DNA of 27,270 nucleotides from positions 1 to 27,270 of IMG/VR virus record IMGVR_UViG_3300020122_000156. One strand, 5' to 3'. The DNA is from a virus. This document shows, in pieces, positions 14,699 through 21,029 of this stretch. Under the pieces are notes generated by a model. The model was not told the DNA's origin. It did not search any database and saw only the letters and a program-made list of their open reading frames with translations. Made by a program: the position numbers and the translations under genes. Each line of letters starts with the position of its first letter. Positions within the stretch are counted from its first letter, which is position 1.

Positions 14699-15670
14699 TT
14701 AGGCGTTGGCAACCCCGGTGATCCGCGCATGCTGCCGGAGCGAGTCAAACTTGAGGTTCCAGCCCACGGTAATGCGGCTGACCACAATTTCTTGCACGCT
14801 CGGCATGACAAACGGTCGGACCCGGAAGTTGTTGGTGGTGAGGAACACCGGGTTAAAGTATTTACTGGTGAGGATTTCGAACTCGCCCGCCGGCACGAAC
14901 TGATCGTGCAGCATGACGGCGCTGTTGTACATCAGGTGGTTCTTGAATCCCGCCCGCGTGGTCTCCTCATCGAAGTACCGCTGATTGGGCGTCAAGAGGT
15001 TGATGTAGCTATTGAACCCGGCCTGGGTCGTAATGATCGTATCCGGCTCTTCGTTCCCGAACGTCGCTTGCCCGTAGGCGGTCTGCAAGTTCGAGAGGCC
15101 CAGATTGCCGGTAAACGAGGTCGGCCCGGCCAAGCCGTTGCTCAACCAGAACGACGAACTCAGCGTGATCCCCGCATAGGTGCCGCTCGACGCCAGCGCC
15201 GACACGAGCGAATCGGTATCGATGCTCGTATTTTGTGGGCTGGTGCCGTAGATGCTGCGCGAGAGCTTTTGCAGCAAGCTCATCATGGCGATTTCTTCCT
15301 TCGCCTTGACCAGCGACAAGACCGCTTCCGGTCCCGCGTTCATGTCCAGATCGGTCGTGGGAATCACGATCGATTCATAATAGAAGCGCCATTGCAATTC
15401 AGCCGGCTGGGCCGAATCCGCAATGGAGGTATCCAGAATCTGCGAGCCCCAATAGGCCCCGCCCGTCACTTCTTCCGAGGAAATGACGGTCCAGACGATG
15501 GATCCGCCGCCCGAGACCTTGCGGCCCTGGCTGGTGGCCCGCCAAAACGTCGGAGACGGCTTACCCACGGCATCGACCAAATCTGGTGCGATGTACTTCT
15601 GAGTAATTCCGTTCATTGTGTTAATAAGACTCACAGGAGGCTGTGAGAGCTGTGTGCCTACGCCTGCCAT
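14699..15670 (-). CDS. Major capsid protein (HK97-fold)
   Basis: 323 residues, with AAAAGGAG upstream of the ATG. Features typical of HK97-type capsid proteins: a flexible N-arm; an E-loop-like region near residues 50-75; a long helix near 110-135 (GPEAVLSLVKAKEEIAMMS); the A-domain part with PDTIITTQAGFNSYINLL; and a C-terminal beta region with FEILTSKYFNPVFLT and VRPFVMP. It follows the scaffold gene, as expected for procapsid assembly. It contains no obvious crosslinking or protease site. A 7-bp hairpin lies just inside the 5' end of the gene. Confidence 0.82.
   Translation of the reverse strand: MAGVGTQLSQPPVSLINTMNGITQKYIAPDLVDAVGKPSPTFWRATSQGRKVSGGGSIVWTVISSEEVTGGAYWGSQILDTSIADSAQPAELQWRFYYESIVIPTTDLDMNAGPEAVLSLVKAKEEIAMMSLLQKLSRSIYGTSPQNTSIDTDSLVSALASSGTYAGITLSSSFWLSNGLAGPTSFTGNLGLSNLQTAYGQATFGNEEPDTIITTQAGFNSYINLLTPNQRYFDEETTRAGFKNHLMYNSAVMLHDQFVPAGEFEILTSKYFNPVFLTTNNFRVRPFVMPSVQEIVVSRITVGWNLKFDSLRQHARITGVANA
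15630..15647. other. Short hairpin 23 bases inside the capsid gene start
   Basis: CTCACAG (15630-15636), a 4-base loop and CTGTGAG (15641-15647). On the mRNA (minus strand) the loop region carries CCTCCT, complementary to the AGGAG ribosome site 12 bases before the ATG. The mRNA could therefore switch between a hairpin and a ribosome-site-blocking pairing. Speculative. Confidence 0.45.
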
Positions 15671-15704
15671 GGTTCAGGTCTCCTTTTCAGCCTCCCGCGT
15701 ACTC

Positions 15705-16442
15705 TCACACCCGATTCTGCAACGCTTCTTGCAACTCCGGCCCAAACTCTGCCAGCGCCATCGCGGCCCGGCTGTTCCAATCTTTGGGGAGTTCCGGCGC
15801 GGGGGCCCCGCTGCCCCGTCGTCCGCCCGGTTGGGGCGGCATCGGCGGTTCGGCTTTGGCCTTCTCGTAGCCGCGCTTCTCCGCGTCGGCTTCGGCTTTT
15901 TTGAAACGTCGCTCTTCGGTGTGGAGGCGGTAGGCGGTGTCAATGTCCGGGCCCTTCGAATACATCTGGCGCGTGAATTCCGCCAATTCCTGCGGGTTCA
16001 CGTCCGGATCTTTCTCCTTCAGCCGGTCCAGCTGCTGCTGATAGCGGTAGCTGTTCATGCTGATTTCGTCCATCTGCATCCGCTGCGCAAGCTGCCCGAT
16101 GGTGTTTTGCTGCCCTTCGATCAACTTCACCAGCGGCCCAAAGGCCGGATCACTCCGGTAGGCCGCCAGATCGTCGTCCTGGGCGTTGCGCGGGTCCACC
16201 CCGCGTGCCGCCATCGCTTGCGCCAATTGCGCTTGCAACGCCTGTTCGCGTTGCGTCTGCTGTGCCAGGATCTGCTCCATCTGCTTCTGCTTGCTGGAGA
16301 GATCCTGTGTGTGTTTCGTAAACTCGGATTTCAGTCCCAGCCCATCGCGCCAGTCTTTGAGACTCATCTTCTCCCCTTGGATTTCGATGGTCATCTCATC
16401 GGGGTAGGCCGCTTTGTCGCTATAGAGTTTGGCTAAATCCAT
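15705..16442 (-). CDS. Capsid scaffolding protein
   Basis: 245 residues, almost entirely helical and highly charged, with coiled-coil stretches (about 40-90 and 150-205), a Pro/Gly-rich hinge near 200-215 and a helical C-terminal tail ending in EFGPELQEALQNRV. It lies directly upstream of the capsid gene. Composition, size and position are those of phage scaffolds that shape the procapsid and leave it before or during packaging. Sequence alone does not show a protease domain. Confidence 0.72.
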   Translation of the reverse strand: MDLAKLYSDKAAYPDEMTIEIQGEKMSLKDWRDGLGLKSEFTKHTQDLSSKQKQMEQILAQQTQREQALQAQLAQAMAARGVDPRNAQDDDLAAYRSDPAFGPLVKLIEGQQNTIGQLAQRMQMDEISMNSYRYQQQLDRLKEKDPDVNPQELAEFTRQMYSKGPDIDTAYRLHTEERRFKKAEADAEKRGYEKAKAEPPMPPQPGGRRGSGAPAPELPKDWNSRAAMALAEFGPELQEALQNRV

Positions 16443-16482
16443 CGTGGCTCCTCTCCATTCTTCCTCCGGGGGTTGTCTGGTT

Positions 16483-16497
16483 GTTCACAGTGTGAAC
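16483..16497. promoter_or_regulatory. 15-base palindrome upstream of the scaffold-capsid genes
   Basis: GTTCACAGTGTGAAC is a perfect 7-bp inverted repeat around one central G, in the non-coding gap of 87 bases (16443-16529) between the collagen-like gene and the scaffold. It has the size and symmetry of a dimeric repressor or activator operator. No clear promoter hexamers stand next to it. Confidence 0.45.
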
Positions 16498-16529
16498 GTC
16501 GCCAGAGTTCCACGAAGAACATCATGGGG

Positions 16530-16898
16530 TTACATCATCGGAGTCGGCCCGCCCATCGGCGAGGGCATCATCCCCCCCAACAGGTCTGGAGGCGGTTGGA
16601 GTGGTTGACTCCCCAATTGCTCCAACTCTTCCCGTGCTTTCTGAATGTCCCCGTAGGCCTTGCTCAACAAATTACTGGCCTTGGCGCTGCGGGTATAGAT
16701 CGTGGCGAGGGCAATCTGAATGTTCGCGCTGGCCTTCTGGAGCGCTTCCTGCTCCTTGGCCTGCGTGGGCATCCCGGCGAGCTGGTCCAACGCACCCATC
16801 GCGGGATTGCCTTGGGGCCCGCCTGGAGGCATCCCGGGCATCCCTGGGGGCATCCCGCCGGGCATCCCCGGCATCCCGGGTGGCATCATCGGCGGCAT
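16530..16898 (-). CDS. Collagen-like virion protein
   Basis: 122 residues. The first 34 are Met/Pro/Gly repeats (MPGMPGG, PPGMPGMPPGG), then a helical coiled-coil-like region (about 45-95: KEQEALQKASANIQIALATI) and a Met/Pro/Gly end. Such proteins often occur near the portal or scaffold in tailed phages; the function is not established. It begins four bases after the stop of the damaged small gene. Confidence 0.6.
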   Translation of the reverse strand: MPPMMPPGMPGMPGGMPPGMPGMPPGGPQGNPAMGALDQLAGMPTQAKEQEALQKASANIQIALATIYTRSAKASNLLSKAYGDIQKAREELEQLGSQPLQPPPDLLGGMMPSPMGGPTPMM

Positions 16899-16901
16899 CG
16901 C

Positions 16902-17078
16902 CTACTTGCCGCCCTTGTTCTTGTTGACTTCGTAGCCGATCGGATCGGGAATGGACTTCCCGCCCTTCGGGCCATGCACACTGCCCATATTGCTCTTACT
17001 GTCCTGATCCTTCGTGCCGCTCGAATAGAGCGGACTGGCGAGTGGGTCGCGCTTACTGGTTCCTGGTACTCAGCTCAT
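16902..17078 (-). pseudogene. Small gene interrupted by an in-frame TGA at codon 3
   Basis: A strong AAGGAG lies seven bases before ATG (17078), but the frame reads Met-Ser then TGA (17072-17070). After that it stays open in the same frame for 55 codons to TAG (16904-16902), giving a coherent hydrophilic protein: KRDPLASPLYSSGTKDQ, GSVHGPKGGKSIPDPIG and a lysine-rich end. TGA is one transition from CGA (Arg), so the intact protein may have been 58 residues. Alternatives are sequencing error, stop readthrough, or a start at an internal GTG or ATG. TGA is used as a normal stop elsewhere in the window. Confidence 0.5.
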
Positions 17079-17101
17079 GTGGGTACTCCTTCGTGGTTAA
17101 G

Positions 17102-17126
17102 GAGCCTGTCCGGAGCAGACAGGCTC
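17102..17126. other. Intergenic hairpin
   Basis: GAGCCTGTC (17102-17110), a 7-base loop and GACAGGCTC (17118-17126) form a perfect 9-bp stem. An alternative 7-bp pairing (AGGAGCC at 17100-17106 with GGCTCCT at 17133-17139) is mutually exclusive with it. No T-run follows on either strand, so a simple terminator is unlikely; an RNA processing or attenuation element is possible. Confidence 0.5.
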
Positions 17127-17141
17127 TGATTCGGCTCCTAG

Positions 17142-17277
17142 TTACTTCCGCTTGTGGCCGCGTTTCCGTCCTCGACGGTCCCGCACCTCTTCCTTGAAGA
17201 GCATGGTTGTGTACACCCCCCTTCACGTCCCCACCGTACAGCGCCCGGAGGAGTGGCCCGTCGCTCCGCCGCTCCAA
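17142..17277 (-). pseudogene. Probable frameshifted small basic protein
   Basis: One frame (from about 17277) reads ERRSDGPLLRALYGGDVKGG up to a run of six G on the coding strand (17216-17221). The +1 frame from there reads VYTTMLFKEEVRDRRGRKRG and ends HKRK at a TAA (17144-17142). Joined at the G run they make a coherent small basic protein, suggesting a one-base indel or frameshifting. The 3' part could also be made alone as a 20-residue peptide from ATG 17204, which has AAGGGGGG upstream. No good start is visible for the 5' part. Confidence 0.35.
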
Positions 17278-17304
17278 CTCCTGGCAGGCCAGGTTCGGGA
17301 CTGA

Positions 17305-17349
17305 CTACCGTTTCTTCTTGCCGCGATACGTCTTGCTGCCGCGTCCCAT
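17305..17349 (-). CDS. 14-residue basic micro-ORF
   Basis: ATG at 17349 to TAG at 17307-17305 encodes MGRGSKTYRGKKKR, the first frame after the terminator. The ribosome site is poor. The frame beyond the TAG stays open into the damaged region (SVPNLACQELERRSD), so the TAG may be a third in-frame stop in an originally longer gene. Very short; may be chance. Confidence 0.25.
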   Translation of the reverse strand: MGRGSKTYRGKKKR

Positions 17350-17361
17350 AATTCCCACAAT

Positions 17362-17404
17362 AAAAAAGGCCGTCCCCCTGATCCTGTCAGGTGAGACGGC
17401 CTTT
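17362..17404 (-). terminator. Rho-independent terminator of the portal-packaging block
   Basis: AAAGGCCGTC (17365-17374) pairs perfectly with GACGGCCTTT (17395-17404). On the minus strand the stem is followed by TTTTTT then ATT, the classic U-run; the upper loop can add a CTGA/TCAG pairing. On the plus strand only a short TTT follows. It lies between the small gene ending at 17436 and the damaged genes before the scaffold. Confidence 0.85.
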
Positions 17405-17435
17405 GTGACTCGTAATCCCTAATCGAGCCGAGGCG

Positions 17436-17609
17436 CTATTGTCGATCTAAGACGGCTTCGACTTTTCTCCTCAGTCCGTTCGCGAGCTGTAAAATCTCGC
17501 GCAGTTCTTGTCTGGAGGCTGTCACTAGCACATGCGTACTGAGACTGTCAAGCCCGTGCGCGCTGGGGAGCACCTGCGTCATCCCGCTGATATACCCGCT
17601 ACCGCGCAT
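17436..17609 (-). CDS. Hypothetical small protein
   Basis: 57 residues, starting at the ATG overlapping the end of the upstream gene by 11 bases, with a GGGGG site six bases upstream; a longer start at 17642 lacks a good site. The C-terminal half is an amphipathic helix (RQELREILQLANGLRRKVEAVL). It is the last gene before the terminator. No function is recognised. Confidence 0.5.
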   Translation of the reverse strand: MRGSGYISGMTQVLPSAHGLDSLSTHVLVTASRQELREILQLANGLRRKVEAVLDRQ

Positions 17610-17826
17610 AGACGCCCCCGCTCCCGCGTGAGAGTCGATCATATTCCGACGCTAAGGCTTCCTTGACTTCTGTTTCGGCTTCCGCATCACTCACGCTATC
17701 GACATACGAGACCGGCAGCCGCACGCCGATTTCCTTGCCCTGCACATGCGTCTGCCCGTTCACCACGCCCTTGTAGCGCACCCAGCCGCTACTGAGGCGT
17801 TCGCGCTGTCGAATCATCACCGTCAT
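17599..17826 (-). CDS. Hypothetical small protein
   Basis: 75 residues, coupled by overlap to the GNAT gene upstream (ATGA). A short beta-like N-terminal half (SGWVRYKGVVNGQTHVQG, then VRLPVSYVDS) leads to an acidic helix (SDAEAETEVKEALASEYDRL). No family is recognised. It may act with the acetyltransferase because of coupling, but nothing in the sequence shows this. Confidence 0.5.
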   Translation of the reverse strand: MTVMIRQRERLSSGWVRYKGVVNGQTHVQGKEIGVRLPVSYVDSVSDAEAETEVKEALASEYDRLSRGSGGVYAR

Positions 17827-18248
17827 CGCCCCTCCCGCCCATACCGGACAATGGGTTCCGAATCGAGCGGGGCCAGCCCCGCCTTCTCACACACCCGGCG
17901 CATCGCCCCATGCGACGCCGCACAACCCACCGTTATCCGCACGGTCTGGTGCTCGTCCATGATCGCCCGCAAGGCCCGCGTGCCGGTTCCCTGATTCGGC
18001 GTGCCGATGAGCAGGCCAATATCAAATCCGTACCACGTCGGCATCAGCGTGGCCACGCCCACGAACTGCCCGTCATCGTGAATCCGTAGATACCGCGCCC
18101 CCATCGGCAACGAAGCCACATACTGGTACTGCCTCTCCAGTGTCGGCACTGCGCCCGCATGACGGGACTGCACGAGCCGACCGGGGGCCGTCAGCCATGT
18201 GAGGATCGTCGGATAGTCGTCGGGATGCACGGGGGCCAGCGTCATCAT
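17823..18248 (-). CDS. GNAT-family N-acetyltransferase
   Basis: 141 residues, ATGA-coupled to the portal gene. The GNAT fold is visible: an N-terminal helix region (PVHPDDYPTILTWL), strands around QFVGVATLMPTWYGFDIGLLIG, the acetyl-CoA loop PNQGTGTRAL (84-93), then strand VRITVGCAA and the motif HGAMRRVCEKAGLAPLDS (113-130), the common NxxAxxxYEKxGF position with His-Gly replacing Asn. Such enzymes transfer an acetyl group from acetyl-CoA to an amine on a small molecule, peptide or protein. The substrate is unknown. A GNAT between portal and small late genes is unusual; a virion or host-target modification is possible. Confidence 0.72.
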   Translation of the reverse strand: MMTLAPVHPDDYPTILTWLTAPGRLVQSRHAGAVPTLERQYQYVASLPMGARYLRIHDDGQFVGVATLMPTWYGFDIGLLIGTPNQGTGTRALRAIMDEHQTVRITVGCAASHGAMRRVCEKAGLAPLDSEPIVRYGREGR

Positions 18249-20014
18249 TTCTTTTTGTCATTTTTCTTCGCCATCGCCTTCATGGCGAGTTCCTGGTCGG
18301 CCTTCTGACTCTCCGCTTGCGCGTCCGGCATCTCCAGCGTCTTGAGCGTATACGCCGTGCTCACCTTGCCCATCTTGGAAAGCGCGAGCGTCAAGCGCTG
18401 CAAGAGCGTTTTCGAACGCAACGTAAACGAGGCCGGATCGACATGCACGCCATAGTCATCGGGCTTATTGATCGGCTCCCAGGGTGCCGGCTTCCACTCG
18501 GCCGCGCTCGCAAACGGAATCATGCGCGGCATCGTGTAGTACTGCGCCATGCGGTAGAACATCTGCGTGACGAGCTTTTGCACGGCCACATGCAGCAGGC
18601 GCGCGCGCAACCGCGTCAAGCCTTGCGCTTCGCTGATTTCGGTTTCGACCAGCTCGCCGCTCACATTCCCGCCACGCGGGGCGCGGTCGCGGCCCAGCAC
18701 CTTGCCCATCAGTTCCCGGAAGAAGCTGCCCATCTTCACCATGCTCTCCGGCATCGGGGGCGGATAGTAAATCTTGAATTCCCCCACGCCCTTCGCAAAC
18801 ACCTGGCCGGGAATGTTGGCCCAGCTGCCCGGCTTGATGCCCGTGGTCACGTCCGCGACGACAATCCCGTTGTTCAAGCGGATGCCGTTCTCCAAGACCA
18901 GCGAATCCATTTTGTTCCCCGCTTGCGACAGCGCTTTCACCGCCCGCACCGCCGGGGTGCGCACCCAGAACTCATGCGTGGTCGGCTCACTCCAGACCGG
19001 CACAATCGGGAAGGGCCCGAGGAACGGATACTTATCGTCGTAGAGCACCACGCCGTTCGCCGCCACAATCAAGCGCCCGTTCGGATACTTGAGCTTGGTC
19101 TTAATCGTCATCACCGGCATCAGCTCGCCGGTCTCTTTGTTCGGCTCCATCACCGGATTCCCCTGCTCGTCTTTCTTCTCTTCGGGGATCTCTTCGGTGG
19201 CATCGTCGTAGATGTACAGCGTGAGCTTCTCCACCCGCGCCTTCAGATAGCCCGTAATCCGCGTGGCCTGCCCCGGCGCGTTCAGCGGCCCTTTGTAGCT
19301 CCCGCTCCCCCAGCGCTTCCACACCTGCCACCAGGGGGCCGCGTTCGGCGTGGCGGTACTCACCGCATCCTCGGGCTTCACACGGAAACCCACTTCGGGG
19401 AAGTCCTCACGGATCTGCCGGAGATCGACGACTTCTTTCACCAGCACATAGGCCCAGTTGTCATCGCTCGTGGCATCAGGATCGGGGAACACACAGGCAG
19501 GATCGATGGCGCGAATGTCCAATTCCTTTTGGTGCGTCTGGCGGTTTTCCTTGATGCCGCAATAGAGAAAGCCCGCCGGATGCAGCAAGCTGTCCCGTGC
19601 CGCAATCGCCACTTGCAGATCGGCAAAGGTGCGCGTCCATTCGGCTTGCATCGCCGTTTCGACGTTCTGGTCCCGCTCGCCCTTGGTGGGGTCTTTATGG
19701 ACGAAGATCTTCATCGGATTGTCGGTCAAGTCCGACACTTCCGAGAGGATCATCGTTTTCAATTCATTGACGACGATGGGCAGCTTGAACGAGGGCAGAT
19801 CCGTATCCCACTGCTCGCCCCAGTAGATCGCGCGGTCGTCGTCCCAATCGTCGTCGTTCGCCTGATCGGTCTTGCCCTTCGCGGCATCGTCAGCGAGTTT
19901 CGAGAGCCATTGCCAGGTCTCACGCTCCCCCGCCGGGGCGGTCAAGTCGAACTCCTCCTCCTTTGGGAGGGCGGCGGCGGCGCCACCGAGGAGTGGTTGT
20001 GGGTCTTCCGCCAT
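18245..20014 (-). CDS. Portal protein (P22-like)
   Basis: 589 residues. The start region has a disordered acidic stretch and then a helix (ETWQWLSKLADDAAKG), followed by WDDDRAIYWGEQW and the IVVNELKTMILSEVSD segment common to P22-type portals. The central part contains PACVFPDPDATSDDNWAYVLVK, the C-terminal half has long wing or stem helices (SGELVETEISEAQGLTRL) and the extreme C-terminus is lysine-rich. It forms the dodecameric ring for DNA entry and exit at one head vertex. It lies downstream of the large terminase with small zinc-binding genes in between. Confidence 0.82.
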   Translation of the reverse strand: MAEDPQPLLGGAAAALPKEEEFDLTAPAGERETWQWLSKLADDAAKGKTDQANDDDWDDDRAIYWGEQWDTDLPSFKLPIVVNELKTMILSEVSDLTDNPMKIFVHKDPTKGERDQNVETAMQAEWTRTFADLQVAIAARDSLLHPAGFLYCGIKENRQTHQKELDIRAIDPACVFPDPDATSDDNWAYVLVKEVVDLRQIREDFPEVGFRVKPEDAVSTATPNAAPWWQVWKRWGSGSYKGPLNAPGQATRITGYLKARVEKLTLYIYDDATEEIPEEKKDEQGNPVMEPNKETGELMPVMTIKTKLKYPNGRLIVAANGVVLYDDKYPFLGPFPIVPVWSEPTTHEFWVRTPAVRAVKALSQAGNKMDSLVLENGIRLNNGIVVADVTTGIKPGSWANIPGQVFAKGVGEFKIYYPPPMPESMVKMGSFFRELMGKVLGRDRAPRGGNVSGELVETEISEAQGLTRLRARLLHVAVQKLVTQMFYRMAQYYTMPRMIPFASAAEWKPAPWEPINKPDDYGVHVDPASFTLRSKTLLQRLTLALSKMGKVSTAYTLKTLEMPDAQAESQKADQELAMKAMAKKNDKKK

Positions 20015-20421
20015 CAGAATTGTCCGGGATCGGGCGTCAAGTCATCGTGATACTCATCGGCATCCTGTGGCGCTTCCGCGGCGAGCTTCGCCTCAATCGC
20101 CGGGGCCAAATCAGGCCGTTGCTCCGCCAAGTCCAGCTCATCCCGCTGCACGCGCCGTGATTCCTTGGCCCAGCAGCCCGGCGAACAGACCCGCCGCACG
20201 TCGTAGTGCCAGCGCCCCACGCCCTCCGCGTTCATGCGGTACTCCTGCTTCGTGCGTTCGAAATGCGGGCGCAGGATCTTGAACTTGCCGGGATCGGTCG
20301 CGGCAAACTTGTACGGCCCGCCCTGGCATTGACTGCATCGCCAGTGGCAGATCCGGTGCGGCTGACAGCTCACACAGTCGGGAATGCAACAGGCGCTTTT
20401 CATCGTGATGGTTGACATCAT
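20014..20421 (-). CDS. Cys-rich zinc-binding protein
   Basis: 135 residues, ATGA-coupled to the gene upstream and overlapping the portal start by one base. The N-terminal third carries CCIPDCVSCQ, then CHWRCSQCQGG and a later CSPGC, at least eight Cys in a His-containing context, indicating one or two zinc sites. The middle (KFKILRPHFERTKQEYRMN) is basic, the C-terminus acidic. Several nearby genes have the same Cys-pair style. The function is unknown; coupling to the portal suggests assembly or host-contact work. Confidence 0.55.
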   Translation of the reverse strand: MMSTITMKSACCIPDCVSCQPHRICHWRCSQCQGGPYKFAATDPGKFKILRPHFERTKQEYRMNAEGVGRWHYDVRRVCSPGCWAKESRRVQRDELDLAEQRPDLAPAIEAKLAAEAPQDADEYHDDLTPDPGQF

Positions 20422-20648
20422 TTCCCCCATTCGTGCACGGGTTGGTTGCCGTTCTTCGGCACCGTGATGAGTTGCTGCTTCCGCTGATGCTCGGCCTTCC
20501 GGCCCATCAGGCGCTCTTGCAGCTCGTCCTGGGCCAGGTGCAGCATGAAGCAGGCAATCATCGGATCGTTCGGCAGATCAAAGATGATCCGCCCATCTTC
20601 AAACAAGCGAATCCGGGCATCGCCCCGGAGCGCGTCAGATTGCTGCAT
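20418..20648 (-). CDS. Hypothetical small protein
   Basis: 76 residues. An N-terminal beta hairpin (ARIRLFEDGRIIFDLPND) is followed by a long helix (MIACFMLHLAQDELQERLMGRKAEHQRKQQ) and a short end. Similar small proteins are frequent in phage late blocks but have no known role. Placed two bases after a zinc-ribbon gene and ATGA-coupled to the next. Confidence 0.55.
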   Translation of the reverse strand: MQQSDALRGDARIRLFEDGRIIFDLPNDPMIACFMLHLAQDELQERLMGRKAEHQRKQQLITVPKNGNQPVHEWGK

Positions 20649-20650
20649 CG

Positions 20651-20866
20651 TTAAAACCCCTTTCCCATGTACTTCAGCGCGGGTTGATCCTCGCGCCGTC
20701 CCGCGCCGATCGTGCCGCCTGCGCGACCCTTATCCACGGTCCGCCAGTTCTCACAGACCGGGCAGCGAAACACCCAATGCCGGTGCGTTTCGTCCTGCAC
20801 CGTCATGGCCAGGCCCTTGCGGGGGCAGTCCTCACAATGGCAGACGATCGTCAGGGACATCTTCAT
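20651..20866 (-). CDS. Zinc-ribbon mini-protein
   Basis: 71 residues with CHCEDC (C9, C11, C14) and CPVC (about 35-38), the ligands of a zinc ribbon, separated by a short strand region (MTVQDETHRHWVFR). The C-terminus is basic. A start at the second Met (20860) is also possible. It overlaps the end of the preceding small gene by 35 bases. The function is unknown. Confidence 0.55.
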   Translation of the reverse strand: MKMSLTIVCHCEDCPRKGLAMTVQDETHRHWVFRCPVCENWRTVDKGRAGGTIGAGRREDQPALKYMGKGF

Positions 20867-21029
20867 AATCCAGTTTGCGCTTCAAACAGTAGCCCTCCAT
20901 CGGCGCATAGCAGATGTAGAACGAGGGCGATTGCTCCAACACGATCCACGTCGTCTCATCGCCGCACCGCATGCCGCCAGGCCGGGGCCGATGGCGAATC
21001 CAACGGTAGCCGTTCAGCGTGCCGCTCAT
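20832..21029 (-). CDS. Hypothetical small protein
   Basis: 65 residues, ATGA-coupled to the large terminase stop. Beta-rich with a WIRHRPRPGGMRCGDETTWIV segment and three Cys residues, which could be half a zinc site. The C-terminus overlaps the following zinc-ribbon gene. No family is recognised. Confidence 0.5.
   Translation of the reverse strand: MSGTLNGYRWIRHRPRPGGMRCGDETTWIVLEQSPSFYICYAPMEGYCLKRKLDYEDVPDDRLPL

Noticed and set aside
13518-14702. 394-codon plus-strand frame opposite the adaptor and head genes
   Set aside because: Same antisense artefact; low-complexity Arg/Gly/His composition and no domain.
18317-20050. 577-codon plus-strand frame opposite the portal gene
   Set aside because: Composition is the Arg/His/Leu-rich kind produced by antisense reading of GC-rich codons; no ribosome site or neighbouring plus-strand genes support it.
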